From positions 5,948,501 through 6,012,500 of the forward strand of contig NZ_CP092183.1 in NCBI RefSeq assembly GCF_023499255.1: a stretch of 64,000 bases of DNA, read 5' to 3'. The translations under genes were made by a program, and so were the position numbers. Shown here one piece after another: positions 8,047 through 16,111 of this stretch (positions within the stretch are counted from its first letter, which is position 1; each line of letters starts with the position of its first letter). Origin of the DNA: Couchioplanes caeruleus (GTDB lineage: Bacteria > Actinomycetota > Actinomycetes > Mycobacteriales > Micromonosporaceae). The notes under the pieces are model-generated. The model made no database searches, was not told the origin of the DNA, and saw nothing but the letters and a program-made list of their open reading frames with translations.

Positions 8047-9278
8047 TCGCCGGGCGCCCGGCCGCCGCCCGGCTGCGACGGATGCGGTGGGCGCTGACGC
8101 TGCTGTACGCCACGGTCAGCGCCGTCTCTCTCGTCACGCTGGTGATGATCGCCGCGTCCATCGACGCCCGGTCGGGTTCCCGCGACCTGGACTCGGAGAT
8201 CCGGGGCCGCGCCGAGGCGCTGTCCCGCGCGATCTGGATGGACAAGGGCACGCTGCACCTCGAACCGCTCGCCGAGGACGAGCTGGCGACGGCCTCGGAC
8301 GTGACGGCGGTCCTGCAGAAGACGGGTACGGCCGACGCGCGGGCCGGCTGGCTGCACCCTCGGCGCGACGGCGCGCTGCCGCCGGCCGGCCGGTTGGACG
8401 ACCTGTGGGCGGCGACCCTGCGGGAGCAGGAACCGGTGCTCGCGACGATCCCGGCACCGGACGGGCGGGAGCTGCGCTGGGCCACCGCGCCGGTGTGGGA
8501 CACCGACGAGATCGGCGCGGTGGTGCTCGTCGCGGCCGACCCGGCATCGGTACGGCGGCGCCACACCGAGCTTGTCCTCTGGCTGGCCGCCGGCTGCGCG
8601 GTGTTGGTGCTGACCTCGGCCGGCGCCGGGCACCTGTTGTCGGGCAAGAGCATGCGTCCCGCGCTGGGTGCGCTCGACCGCCAGGAGCAGTTCCTGGCGG
8701 AGGCGGCCCACGAGCTGCGTACGCCGCTGGCGACCCTCCGCCTCGCCGTGGAGGACGACTCGGGCCGCGACGCCGTACGGCAGGTCGACCATCTGGACCG
8801 GCTGGTGACCGGGCTGCTCGCCCGCGCCCGCATCGACACCGGGATCCGGCCGCTCGAGCTGACGCCGTTGCGGCTCGACCTGGTCGTCGAGCAGGTGGTG
8901 CAGGAGCTCCCGTACGACGATGGGCGGGTGTCGCTGCGGACCGAGCCGACGGTCGTCCTCGGCGACCCGGACCTGCTGGCCCAGGCGGTCCGCAACCTGG
9001 TCGGGAACGCCCTGCGGCACGGCGCGCCGGCCCCCGTGGAGGTGTCCGTGGCGGCGGGCCGGGTGGCGGTCCGCGACCACGGGCCGGGAATTCCCGCCCG
9101 GGACCGGGAACGGGTCTTCGGCGACCGCGTCACCGACGGGCGGGGCGGCATCGGCGTCGGGCTGGCCATCGTCCGATGGGTCGCCGAGCTGCACGGCGGG
9201 CGGGCGCACGTCGCGCCCGCTCCCGGGCCCGGCACGCTCGTCGAGCTGATCCTGCCCCGCTTCATCGTCCGCTCATGA
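8043..9278 (+). CDS. Sensor histidine kinase (HAMP-less, HisKA type)
   Basis: This 411-aa membrane kinase has TM1 at about residues 20-40 and TM2 near 175-195 (ELVLWLAAGCAVLVLTSAGAG), enclosing a periplasmic sensor of about 135 residues. The H-box FLAEAAHELRTPLATLR carries phospho-His at about H223. The N box NLVGNALRHG (about 318), G1 box DHGPGIP and G2 box GIGVGLAIV form the ATPase. The linker between TM2 and the H-box is very short, so a full HAMP domain is not apparent. It overlaps the response-regulator gene by 4 nt and is surely its partner. The signal is unknown. Confidence 0.95.
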   Translation: MIAGRPAAARLRRMRWALTLLYATVSAVSLVTLVMIAASIDARSGSRDLDSEIRGRAEALSRAIWMDKGTLHLEPLAEDELATASDVTAVLQKTGTADARAGWLHPRRDGALPPAGRLDDLWAATLREQEPVLATIPAPDGRELRWATAPVWDTDEIGAVVLVAADPASVRRRHTELVLWLAAGCAVLVLTSAGAGHLLSGKSMRPALGALDRQEQFLAEAAHELRTPLATLRLAVEDDSGRDAVRQVDHLDRLVTGLLARARIDTGIRPLELTPLRLDLVVEQVVQELPYDDGRVSLRTEPTVVLGDPDLLAQAVRNLVGNALRHGAPAPVEVSVAAGRVAVRDHGPGIPARDRERVFGDRVTDGRGGIGVGLAIVRWVAELHGGRAHVAPAPGPGTLVELILPRFIVRS

Positions 9279-9299
9279 TCCGGTTGCCACCCTGTCGCC

Positions 9300-10298
9300 A
9301 TGAGCATTGATCCCGAGCCGGCGCCGCGGCGGTCCCGCCGCGGCGTCCGGGCCGTCGCGGCCGGCCTGTTCGTGGCCGCGGCCGCCGCGGCCACCGTCAG
9401 CCAGACCGACGCCTTCGCCTCGAACACCGCGCCCGGCCCGCGCCCGTTGCAGACCAGGGCGTCGGCCGCCGCCCGGCTGGCGCCCGCGCAGGGGGCGCTC
9501 CTGGGCCACTACTACGGCAACGGCAGCATCGCGCAGACCGACAAGCGGATCGGCCGCAAACCGGCCGTCCACCTCACCTACTACGACTTCGCGCAGGACG
9601 ACTGGGTCCGGTCGCCGGTCAGCGCCGCCGACTTCGCCGACGGCCGGATCCCGCTGGTCAACGTCGAACCCAACGACGTCGACTTCGCCGACATCATCGA
9701 CGGCGCGTACGACCCGATGCTGCGCCGGCGCGCCGACGACGCCAAGGCGCTCGGCCGGCAGTTCTTCGTCGACTTCGCGGCGGAGATGAACGGGGACGAG
9801 GGCTGGGGCGGCCACGACCCCGCGACGTACGTCGCCGCCTGGCGCCACATCCACGACCTCTTCGTCGCGCGCGGAGCCACCAACGTCGTCTGGGCCTGGT
9901 GCCCGAACAACGAGGACGCCGAGGACTCGCCGCCGGCGATGGACTACTACCCCGGCGACGCGTACGTCGACTGGACCGGCATCGACGGCTACAACTGGGG
10001 CACCTCGGACCCGGACTTCGAGTGGCAGAGCTTCCGCTCCGTCTTCGCCGGCCTGTACGCCCAGCTCGCCGCGAAGGGCAAGCCGATCATCATCGCCGAG
10101 ACGGCCTCGGACGAGGCGGGCGGCAGCAAGGCGTCCTGGATCGCCGGCATCATCCCGACGCTGCGCAGCACGTACCCGTTGATCAAGGCAGTGGTCTGGT
10201 TCGACGTCGACAAGGAACGCCACTGGCAGATCAACTCCTCGTCCTCGGCGCTGTCGGCGTACCGGAAGATGGCGAAGGACCCGTACCTGAACCCCTGA
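9300..10298 (+). CDS. Secreted GH26-like endo-mannanase
   Basis: The 332-aa product has an N-terminal export signal after an Arg-rich start (RRSRRGVRAVAAGLFVAAAA; possibly Tat-type). The catalytic domain has the glycoside hydrolase 26 layout: acid/base E162 in FAAEMNGDEGWGG and nucleophile E267 in IIIAETASDE, with WAWCPNNE and DWTGIDGYNWG between them. GH26 enzymes cleave beta-1,4-mannan or related glucans outside the cell. No carbohydrate-binding module is attached. It starts 21 nt after the two-component genes, so co-transcription is possible. I see no clear Shine-Dalgarno sequence before the ATG. Confidence 0.85.
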   Translation: MSIDPEPAPRRSRRGVRAVAAGLFVAAAAAATVSQTDAFASNTAPGPRPLQTRASAAARLAPAQGALLGHYYGNGSIAQTDKRIGRKPAVHLTYYDFAQDDWVRSPVSAADFADGRIPLVNVEPNDVDFADIIDGAYDPMLRRRADDAKALGRQFFVDFAAEMNGDEGWGGHDPATYVAAWRHIHDLFVARGATNVVWAWCPNNEDAEDSPPAMDYYPGDAYVDWTGIDGYNWGTSDPDFEWQSFRSVFAGLYAQLAAKGKPIIIAETASDEAGGSKASWIAGIIPTLRSTYPLIKAVVWFDVDKERHWQINSSSSALSAYRKMAKDPYLNP

Positions 10299-10311
10299 GA
10301 CGGCGGGCGGC

Positions 10312-10342
10312 TTGCATCCGGTACCCGGGTACGGGCTTACCG
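10312..10342 (+). promoter_or_regulatory. MerR-type promoter with 19-bp spacer and mer-like dyad
   Basis: A -35 element TTGCAT (10312-10317) and a -10-like TTACCG (10337-10342) are separated by exactly 19 bp, the overlong spacer of MerR-activated promoters. Inside it lies the perfect palindrome GTACCCGGGTAC (10321-10332), flanked by CCG and GG, so the half-sites read CCGGTAC and GTACGG. This closely resembles the CCGTAC-n4-GTACGG dyad of mercury-resistance promoters. The ATG at 10350 is where transcription should begin, implying a leaderless mRNA. Confidence 0.75.
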
Positions 10343-10349
10343 TCGAGCC

Positions 10350-10709
10350 ATGACCACCACCGACCAGCCGTGGGCACCCGACGCCTGCACGCTGCCCACC
10401 GCCGGACGCCCGCTGCGCCTGGCCGAGTTCGACGCGCTGTTCGCCTCGGCCGCCCGGCACATCGACGTCGTCACGCCGACCCGCGCGGTGATCCGGCTCG
10501 CCGGCCCGCGCGGGCTCGCGGCCACCGTGCGGGACCTGACCGCCCGGGAGACGGCGTGCTGCTCGTTCTTCACCTTCACGGTCACCGCCGCGCCGGCGGC
10601 CGTGGGCGAGGAGGTCAGCCTGCACGTGGACGTACCCGTCGAGTACGCCCACGTGCTGCGGGCGCTCGCGGAGCGCGCCGCTTCCGTGGCACCGCGGATC
10701 GCGGCATGA
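10350..10709 (+). CDS. Small Cys-Cys protein of a MerR-controlled operon, unknown function
   Basis: This 119-aa soluble protein has no membrane segment or signal peptide. Its notable feature is a vicinal Cys pair at residues 70-71 in ARETACCSFFTFTV, with a third Cys at 13. Vicinal Cys pairs commonly bind soft metals, so a metal-scavenging or handing-on role is reasonable. It is the first gene after a MerR-type promoter and its stop overlaps the start of the MerR gene. I recognise the general type from actinobacterial MerR loci but know no experimental function. Confidence 0.7.
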   Translation: MTTTDQPWAPDACTLPTAGRPLRLAEFDALFASAARHIDVVTPTRAVIRLAGPRGLAATVRDLTARETACCSFFTFTVTAAPAAVGEEVSLHVDVPVEYAHVLRALAERAASVAPRIAA

Positions 10710-11146
10710 CCGCCGGGCTGCGGTCCGGCGAGGTCGCCGAGCAGGCCGGGCTGAACATCCAGACGCTGAGGTACTACGAACGCCGCGGCATCCTCGCCGA
10801 ACCGGGCCGCTCACCCGGCGGGCACCGGCTCTACCCGCCGGACACCGTCGCGCTGCTCGGTGTGATCAAGGCGGCCCAGCGGCTCGGTTTCACCCTCGAC
10901 GAGGTGGCCGACCTGCTGCGCACCGGACGCCGCCGGCATCCCGGCAGGGACCTGCGGGAACGCGCCCAGGAAAAGATCACCGAGATCGACGCGAAGATCG
11001 CGCACCTCACCGCGATCCGCGGCGCGCTGGCCGAGGTCGTCGACGCCCGGTGCGACAGCCTCACCGACTGCACGTGCACGGACTGCCCCATCCCGTTCCT
11101 GACCATCAGCACCCGGCGCCCGGCCGGAGAAGGAGGACCCGCATGA
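10706..11146 (+). CDS. MerR-family metal-responsive regulator
   Basis: This 146-aa protein has the MerR winged helix at residues 5-75 (AEQAGLNIQTLRYYERRGIL, then RLGFTLDEVADLL). A coiled-coil dimerisation helix covers about 80-112. A metal-binding C-terminus holds C116, C122, C124 and C127 (ARCDSLTDCTCTDC). The spacing resembles the Hg(II)-binding loop of MerR, but I see no Cys in the position of the third ligand near residue 82. It should bind the dyad at 10321 and activate its own operon when metal is present. Gene ends overlap by ATGA on both sides. Confidence 0.9.
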   Translation: MTAGLRSGEVAEQAGLNIQTLRYYERRGILAEPGRSPGGHRLYPPDTVALLGVIKAAQRLGFTLDEVADLLRTGRRRHPGRDLRERAQEKITEIDAKIAHLTAIRGALAEVVDARCDSLTDCTCTDCPIPFLTISTRRPAGEGGPA

Positions 11147-11406
11147 GCCGCCCCGGCACGGTCACCGGAGGGCTGGCGGCGCTGGCCTGTGCCGCCTGCT
11201 GCGCCCTCCCGCTGTTCATCGCCGCGGGCGTTCTCACCGGCGCGGCCGCGGCCCTGCTCGAGCGGACCCTGCTCGCCGTCGCCGCCGGCCTGGCCGTCGC
11301 GGCGCTGGCCATGGGGTGGGGCCACAGCCGCCGCGGCAAGCGGTGCGTCGCGGCCGGCGACCCGGCCGGTGGATGCGGGGCTACGGGATGCGCCTGCGTC
11401 CGCTAG
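11143..11406 (+). CDS. MerT-like small membrane protein with Cys motif
   Basis: The product is 87 aa with two hydrophobic segments (about 7-33 and 40-58). The first contains ACAACCALP with C16, C19 and C20, reminiscent of the Cys-Cys-Pro-containing first helix of MerT mercury transporters. The C-terminus is Cys-rich (four Cys after residue 65). A strong AAGGAGG ribosome site lies just inside the end of the upstream MerR gene, and the genes overlap by 4 nt. It probably moves or binds a soft metal at the membrane. No mercuric reductase gene is nearby. Confidence 0.75.
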   Translation: MSRPGTVTGGLAALACAACCALPLFIAAGVLTGAAAALLERTLLAVAAGLAVAALAMGWGHSRRGKRCVAAGDPAGGCGATGCACVR

Positions 11407-11416
11407 CCTCCACCGG

Positions 11417-11893
11417 ATGATCAAGCTTTTCGCCGGGCTCGCCCTCGGCGCCGTCCTCGCCCTGACAGGCTGCACCGATGACGACGCCACGACCGGCAAG
11501 GCAGCGGCGGCCGCCCCGGCCAGCTCGGCTCCGGCGAACACCGACGCGGTCTGCAAGCGGTGGATGGCGGCACAGCAGCCGTTCCTCATGAACACCGCCC
11601 CCGAGGCGAAGGCGTACGCCAAGGCCATGGCCGACTCGTACCAGGGCAAGAAGACGGCCGGCGCCCAGGAGATCCAGCGGGCGTACTGGTCCGGATGGGC
11701 CGACGCCGTCCGGCCGCTCGTGGCGCAGGCGGACACGCCCGCGCTCAAGGCGGCGCTCACCGCCGAGGTCACCGAGCTCGACCGCCGGGCCACCGCGAGG
11801 ACGGCCGACGCCTCCGAGCAGGCGTTCGGGCCGATCCAGGAGCTCTGCCTGCACGCCGGCGGCCCGGGCCCGACGGTCGGCACCGTGCAGTGA
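11417..11893 (+). CDS. Predicted lipoprotein, unknown function
   Basis: The 158-aa protein has a lipoprotein signal peptide with lipobox LTGC (lipidated Cys at about residue 19). A Thr/Ala/Ser-rich spacer and a helical domain of about 120 residues follow (MNTAPEAKAYAKAMADSYQG). One Cys early (AVCKRW) and one late (ELCLHA) could form a disulphide. It starts only 10 nt after the MerT-like gene but has no evident metal motif, so its membership of that operon is uncertain. Confidence 0.75.
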   Translation: MIKLFAGLALGAVLALTGCTDDDATTGKAAAAAPASSAPANTDAVCKRWMAAQQPFLMNTAPEAKAYAKAMADSYQGKKTAGAQEIQRAYWSGWADAVRPLVAQADTPALKAALTAEVTELDRRATARTADASEQAFGPIQELCLHAGGPGPTVGTVQ

Positions 11894-11913
11894 GCCGCCG
11901 GTAGGATCGGCGG

Positions 11914-12222
11914 GTGCAGACGACGGACCCGGCCCGGACGCTCAAGTGGTACGCGGTCCTCGCCGCGATCTTCTTCGGCATCATCCCGGCGGTGATGGTG
12001 GCGATGCTCGTGGCCCGCGGCAACACCCCGCGATCGGTGGGGCTGCTGCTGATCGGCGGGGTGCCGCTGGTGCTCGCCGGGTTCCTCAGCATCGCGCAGG
12101 GTTTCCGGGCGGCCGACCCGGAGCACGCCGAGCGCCGGCTGCGGCTGGGGATGGCGTTCATCGCCGGGGCGGACGTGCTGCTGCTCGGCGGCAACGCGCT
12201 GATCCGGATGATGGCCGGCTGA
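11914..12222 (+). CDS. Small membrane protein with three TM segments, unknown function
   Basis: The product is 102 aa starting at GTG. Hydrophobic segments lie at about residues 13-33, 42-60 and 80-98. No catalytic or binding motif is recognised. It lies 20 nt after the lipoprotein gene on the same strand. Coding potential is supported by consistent third-position GC and a clean membrane pattern; function is unknown. Confidence 0.7.
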   Translation: MQTTDPARTLKWYAVLAAIFFGIIPAVMVAMLVARGNTPRSVGLLLIGGVPLVLAGFLSIAQGFRAADPEHAERRLRLGMAFIAGADVLLLGGNALIRMMAG

Positions 12223-12225
12223 CCG

Positions 12226-12765
12226 TCAGCTGCCGGCGTACTTCTTGAGGTCGTCCTTGAACGCGAGCTTCTCGCACTCCTGCTCGTCCGCGTACGCCTT
12301 GTTGGCGCTGGTGTTGTCGCCGTACATCAGGGCCACCGGGTCGCCGCCGACGGTCACCTCGTGGCCGTGTTCCTTCAGGCATTGGGCGGTCTCGCGCAGC
12401 CGGTCCACGTAGCGGGGGTTGGTCCGCGCCTCGCGCTCCATCCAGGTCTCCGGGTACAGGTGGTCGCACGCGCGGGCCGCCGCCTTGCTCTTCGGGTCGT
12501 CGCCCATCCGGGGCTTCGGTCCCGATCCGACGGTGGCCCCCTCCTTGCGCAGGCACTGGGTGAAGATCGCCACGTAGCGGTCGAACTCCTCCCGGCCGTC
12601 GTCGGGCCGCAGCACCGGCCGCTCCGGGACGCCCGTCGAGGCCGGCTGTCCCGGGGCGGCGGAATCCAGCGTGGCGACCCGTGAGTTCCCGGAGGATGCG
12701 GGCTGACTGCAGGCCGCGGCCGCGAACAGGCACAGTGCGGCGGCGGCGAGACCTCTGATCGACAT
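12226..12765 (-). CDS. Predicted lipoprotein, unknown function
   Basis: This 179-aa protein has a signal peptide and lipobox AAAC (Cys at about residue 19). The mature part begins with a Ser/Pro-rich spacer and carries two pairs of Cys in similar contexts (IFTQCLRKEGA and TAQCLKEHGHEV, with RACDHLYPE and EQECEKLA). This suggests a disulphide-stabilised duplicated fold. It is convergent with the small membrane-protein gene. I do not recognise a named family. Confidence 0.75.
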   Translation of the reverse strand: MSIRGLAAAALCLFAAAACSQPASSGNSRVATLDSAAPGQPASTGVPERPVLRPDDGREEFDRYVAIFTQCLRKEGATVGSGPKPRMGDDPKSKAAARACDHLYPETWMEREARTNPRYVDRLRETAQCLKEHGHEVTVGGDPVALMYGDNTSANKAYADEQECEKLAFKDDLKKYAGS

Positions 12766-12788
12766 GCGCCCACTATCGGGGCCGCGTG

Positions 12789-13339
12789 TCAGGAAGCTGT
12801 CAGGGTGAACGTCACGTCGTCCACGTCGAACGCGGTGACGCCGTTGCCGGCCGACTCGCCGGCATAGAAGCTGACCGTGGCCGTACGGTCCGTGGCCGCC
12901 GCGGCGGCCCCCATGCCGTGGGTCGTCCACTGTGCCGGGTGGTCGAAGGCCAGCGAGAACATCGTCTTCGGCGGTGTGCCGGTCACCGCCAGCCCGACGT
13001 TGAGGTAGTCGCCGCGGGCGGTCTCGGTGGTCGTCGCCCGCGCCCAGAACCCCACGGTGAGGGTGCAGCCGGCCGGGATCGTCACGGTGGTGCGGACCAG
13101 GTCGGTACGGGTGACGCGAACGCCGCGTACGCCCGTCCGGTGTGCGCGGGCCGCGCCGGATCGCCCAGGACGACGATGCGCGGGCCCGCCTCCCACCCGG
13201 CGGTGCCGCGCTCGAAGCTGGGGTTCGGGTGGAGCTGGCCGGCGCAGGGTGCCTCGGCGCCGGGCCGGGCCTGGGCGGCGGCGCCCGTGGTGATGAGCAG
13301 CCCGGCGACGGCCGCGGCCGCGATGACGGAAGCCTTCAT
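12789..13339 (-). pseudogene. Frameshifted secreted beta-sandwich protein gene
   Basis: From ATG at 13339 the first part encodes a signal peptide (MKASVIAAAAVAGLLITTG) and the start of a carbohydrate-binding-like domain (LHPNPSFERGTAGWEAGP). The reading frame then hits a TGA at about 13082. A second frame picks up without overlap of content near 13110-13125 and completes the domain (TVTIPAGCTLTVGFWARA, then TAFDVDDVTFTLTAS), ending at 12789. A single-base indel explains this. Intact, it would be about 180 aa and exported. A sequencing error is possible. Confidence 0.75.
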
Positions 13340-13381
13340 GATTCCCCCGTGGTCAGATATCGGGGCCTGTCGATGCGTACT

Positions 13382-14608
13382 CTAGCCCAGCTGGTCGCGC
13401 CGGCGGGTCAGGTACGCGGACTCCGCCGTGTTCCCGGCCAGCTCGATCGCCGCGTCGTACGCCGCCCGGGCCTCCTGGCTCCGGCCCATCCGCCGCAACA
13501 GCTCGGCGCGGGTCGCGTGGAGGGCGTGGTAGCCGGCGAGCCGGGCGCCGAGGCGGTCCACGGCCGCCAGCGCCACCTCCGGCCCGTCGAGCTCGGCGAC
13601 CGCGATGGCCCGGTTCAGGGCGACGACCGGCGACGGGTCGAGGCTGACGAGCTGGTCGTACAGGGCGACGATCTGCGACCAGTCGGTGTCTCGGGCCTCG
13701 CGCGCGTAGGTGTGCACGGCGTTGATCGCGGCGAGGATCTGGTAGCGGCCCGGCGCCACCCCGGTGGCCAGGCGCTCCCGGACCAGCCGGTGCCCCTCGG
13801 CGATCAGCGCCCGGTCCCAGGCACCCCGATCCTGCTCGTGCAGGGGAACCAGCTCACCGCTGCGCGAGACCCGAGCGGGGCGGCGCGCCTCGGTGAGCAG
13901 CATCAGCGCGAGCAGGCCCGCCACCTCGCCGTCCTCCGGCAGCAGGGCCCGGATCAGCCGGGCGAGCCGGATCGCCTCGGCGGTCAGGTCCGCGCGCACG
14001 GGATCGGTGCCGGGGCCGGTCGCCAGGTAGCCCTCGTTGAAGACGAGGAACAGCACGGCGAGCACGCCGGACACCCGGGCCGGGAGGTCCTCGGCGGCCG
14101 GCACCCGGTACGGGATCCGCGCCGCCTTGATCTTCGCCTTCGCCCGGGTGATCCGCTGCCCCATCGTGGCCTCCGGCACCAGGAAGGCGCGGGAGATCTC
14201 CACCATGCTCAGGCCGCCCACCAGGCGCAGCGTCAGGGCGATCCGGGCCTCCGTCGCCAGCGCCGGGTGACAGCAGGTGAAGATCAGCCGGAGCCGTTCG
14301 TCGTCGATGGCGCCGAGCGGCTCGTGCGGGGTGTCGTCGTCCATCAGCCGCGCCTGCATCTGCTTGTCGTCGCGCTTGCTCTCGCGGCGGATCCGGTCGA
14401 TCGCCCGGCGGTTGGCGGTCAAGGTCAGCCAGGCGCCGGGGTTCGCGGGTACGCCCTCGGCCGGCCAGCGCTCGACCGCTGTCGCGAACGCCTCGGCCGC
14501 CGCCTCCTCGGCGACGTCGAGGTCCCCGAAGCGCCGGGTCAGGGACGCGACCACCCGCGCCCACTGTTCGCGGTGGGCCCGGGTGACCGCCTCGTGGACG
14601 TCGCTCAT
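13382..14608 (-). CDS. ECF sigma factor with large C-terminal extension (ECF42 type)
   Basis: The product is 408 aa. Sigma region 2 covers about residues 10-80 (LDVAEEAAAEAFATAVERWP) and region 4 about 115-165 (LTLRLVGGLSMVEISRAFLV, then GQRITRAKAKI). A helical, TPR-like extension of about 240 residues follows, with VLFLVFNEGYLA and NRAIAVAELDGPE. This extension, together with an adjacent DGPF/YCII gene and no anti-sigma factor, is diagnostic of the ECF42 group, in which the extension is needed for activity. The start overlaps the stop of the upstream YCII gene by ATGA, so the two are co-translated. Confidence 0.9.
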   Translation of the reverse strand: MSDVHEAVTRAHREQWARVVASLTRRFGDLDVAEEAAAEAFATAVERWPAEGVPANPGAWLTLTANRRAIDRIRRESKRDDKQMQARLMDDDTPHEPLGAIDDERLRLIFTCCHPALATEARIALTLRLVGGLSMVEISRAFLVPEATMGQRITRAKAKIKAARIPYRVPAAEDLPARVSGVLAVLFLVFNEGYLATGPGTDPVRADLTAEAIRLARLIRALLPEDGEVAGLLALMLLTEARRPARVSRSGELVPLHEQDRGAWDRALIAEGHRLVRERLATGVAPGRYQILAAINAVHTYAREARDTDWSQIVALYDQLVSLDPSPVVALNRAIAVAELDGPEVALAAVDRLGARLAGYHALHATRAELLRRMGRSQEARAAYDAAIELAGNTAESAYLTRRRDQLG

Positions 14609-14934
14609 TCGCTCAGGAACGGGCGCACCTCGACCTTGCGGTTGCAGTGTCCCGACGCCTCGGTGGCGAGCTTGAGCGCCACGTCGAGGTCGGGCGCCTC
14701 GATGATCCAGAAGCCGGCGATGTGCTCCTTCGACTCCACGTACGGCCCGTCGGTGACCACGGGCTCCGCGCCCCGGTTGTCGATGACGGTGGCCGTGGCT
14801 GGCGCACCGAGGCCGCCGGCGAACACCCAGTGCCCCTCGGCCTGCAGCCGGTCGTTGAACGCGTCGATGGCCGTCATCTCCTCCGGGGTCGCGAGGTCCG
14901 TCCGGTCGTAGATCACGGAGAACAGGTAGTGCAT
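14605..14934 (-). CDS. YCII/DGPF-domain protein
   Basis: The 109-aa protein is a single YCII-related ferredoxin-like domain. It shows MHYLFSVIYD at the start and the signature TDGPYVESKEHIAGFWIIEA, a variant of the DGPF motif. In ECF42 loci such proteins accompany the sigma factor and are often its targets. Whether this one is an enzyme or a sensor is not known. GAGAGGAACC lies just upstream of the ATG. It is the first gene of a two-gene operon with the sigma factor. Confidence 0.88.
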   Translation of the reverse strand: MHYLFSVIYDRTDLATPEEMTAIDAFNDRLQAEGHWVFAGGLGAPATATVIDNRGAEPVVTDGPYVESKEHIAGFWIIEAPDLDVALKLATEASGHCNRKVEVRPFLSE

Positions 14935-14968
14935 CTCGGTTCCTCTCTGTGTGCCGCCGCTCAACCCT

Positions 14969-14997
14969 GCAACGAACGACCGCGCCCGGATCCGACA
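14969..14997 (-). promoter_or_regulatory. Candidate ECF42-type autoregulated promoter
   Basis: On the minus strand, TGTCGG (complement of 14992-14997) is followed after 17 nt by CGTTGC (complement of 14969-14974), about 35 nt before the YCII start. ECF42 promoters are reported to carry TGTCGA at -35 and a short CG-starting -10, so this is a one-mismatch candidate. Autoregulation is inferred. Confidence 0.4.
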
Positions 14998-15006
14998 ATC
15001 GAACCC

Positions 15007-16044
15007 ATGAAATCTCTGTACGCGTACCGGCAGCGCGCCGAGGCCGTGCTCGGCCGGTACTTCGACGACCTGCCGGACCGCCTCCTCCCGGCGGCCGGGC
15101 GCTGGCCCGGGCGCAGCGTCGGCCTCCTGCGCGATCTGACCCTGCGGGGCGGCAAGCGGCTGCGGGCGGCCGTCGTCTACGCGGCGGCCGGGCTGGTGAC
15201 CGGCGCCGACGTGCCCGGGCTCGACAGCGCGGTGCTGGGCGTCGAGCTGCTGCACACCCACGGTCTCGTGCACGACGACATCATCGACGACGCGCCCACC
15301 CGCCGGGGCGGTCCGTCGACGTACCACGCGTACCGGGCCGAGGTCGCGGACCCGGCGGCGCGCAACCTGGCGATCCTCGCGGGCGACCTCGCGGCGTTCC
15401 TGTCCGTGCGGGCCGTGCTCGACGCGCCGGTGCCGGCCGGCGTGCGCCAGGCCATGGCGGCGGTGCTGACCCGGGCCGCCGCCGACGCGGTGCTGGGGCA
15501 GATCCTGGACCTCGAGCGCGACGCCACACCGGACGCCGGCGCCGGCTTCCTCGACGTGGTCACCGATCACAAGAGCGCACGCTATTCCATCCTCGCCCCG
15601 CTCCAGCTCGGTCTGCTCGCCGCCGGCGCCGAGCCCGCAGACCACGAGGAAGAGCTGCGACGGTACGCGTGGTCCGCCGGCATCTACGAGCAGATGCGCG
15701 ACGACTACCTGGACCTCTTCGGCGACGAGGGCGTCACCGGCAAACCGGTCGGCGGCGACATCCGGGCCGGGCGGCGCACGTACGTGGTGCGCGCCCTGCT
15801 GGAGGCGCCGCAGACCCGGCGCCTGCTGCTGCCCGCGCTCGGTGACCCGGCCGTCACCCCCGAGGTCGTCGCGGAGCTGCGGGACCGGGCGGTCGGGTGC
15901 GGGATCGCCGGGCGGCTGCGTGACGCAATCCGGCACCACGCCCGGACGGCCGCCGCCGAGGCCGCGACGTGGCGCTGGTGGCGTACCGAGGCAACGGCGT
16001 TCTTCCGCGATCTTCCGCTGGTCAGCATGGACCGGATCAGCTGA
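15007..16044 (+). CDS. Polyprenyl diphosphate synthase (GGPP synthase-like)
   Basis: This 345-aa protein is an all-alpha trans-isoprenyl diphosphate synthase. It has GGKRLRAAV near residue 56, the first Asp-rich motif HDDIIDD at about 89-95 followed by TRRGGPS, and the second Asp-rich motif MRDDYLDLFGD at about 229. These bind Mg-diphosphate and catalyse chain extension of allylic diphosphates with IPP. Chain length cannot be fixed by eye; a C20-C35 product is likely. No terpene cyclase or carotenoid gene lies beside it, so it may supply a distant pathway or a quinone side chain. The ATG is weakly preceded by a ribosome site. Confidence 0.9.
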   Translation: MKSLYAYRQRAEAVLGRYFDDLPDRLLPAAGRWPGRSVGLLRDLTLRGGKRLRAAVVYAAAGLVTGADVPGLDSAVLGVELLHTHGLVHDDIIDDAPTRRGGPSTYHAYRAEVADPAARNLAILAGDLAAFLSVRAVLDAPVPAGVRQAMAAVLTRAAADAVLGQILDLERDATPDAGAGFLDVVTDHKSARYSILAPLQLGLLAAGAEPADHEEELRRYAWSAGIYEQMRDDYLDLFGDEGVTGKPVGGDIRAGRRTYVVRALLEAPQTRRLLLPALGDPAVTPEVVAELRDRAVGCGIAGRLRDAIRHHARTAAAEAATWRWWRTEATAFFRDLPLVSMDRIS

Positions 16045-16054
16045 CATCCGCGCT

Positions 16055-16072
16055 CCGTCCGGCGCCGGACGG
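16055..16072 (+). terminator. 18-bp perfect palindrome after the polyprenyl synthase gene
   Basis: CCGTCCGGC at 16055-16063 is the exact complement of GCCGGACGG at 16064-16072. It lies 11 nt after the synthase stop and 40 nt before the next start. It could terminate transcription or serve as an operator for the DUF6394-channel pair; the absence of a loop favours a protein-binding site. Confidence 0.45.
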
Positions 16073-16111
16073 CGCGACGGGCTAGCGTGGGTCCGACGTG
16101 GGGAGCTGTGC

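Noticed and set aside
11417..12222. Lipoprotein and three-TM protein as further members of the MerR operon
   Set aside because: They are close and on the same strand but lack translational overlap and metal-binding motifs; membership is left open.
15007..16044. Terpene biosynthetic cluster around the polyprenyl synthase
   Set aside because: No cyclase, P450, MEP-pathway or carotenoid gene is adjacent; the gene is isolated.
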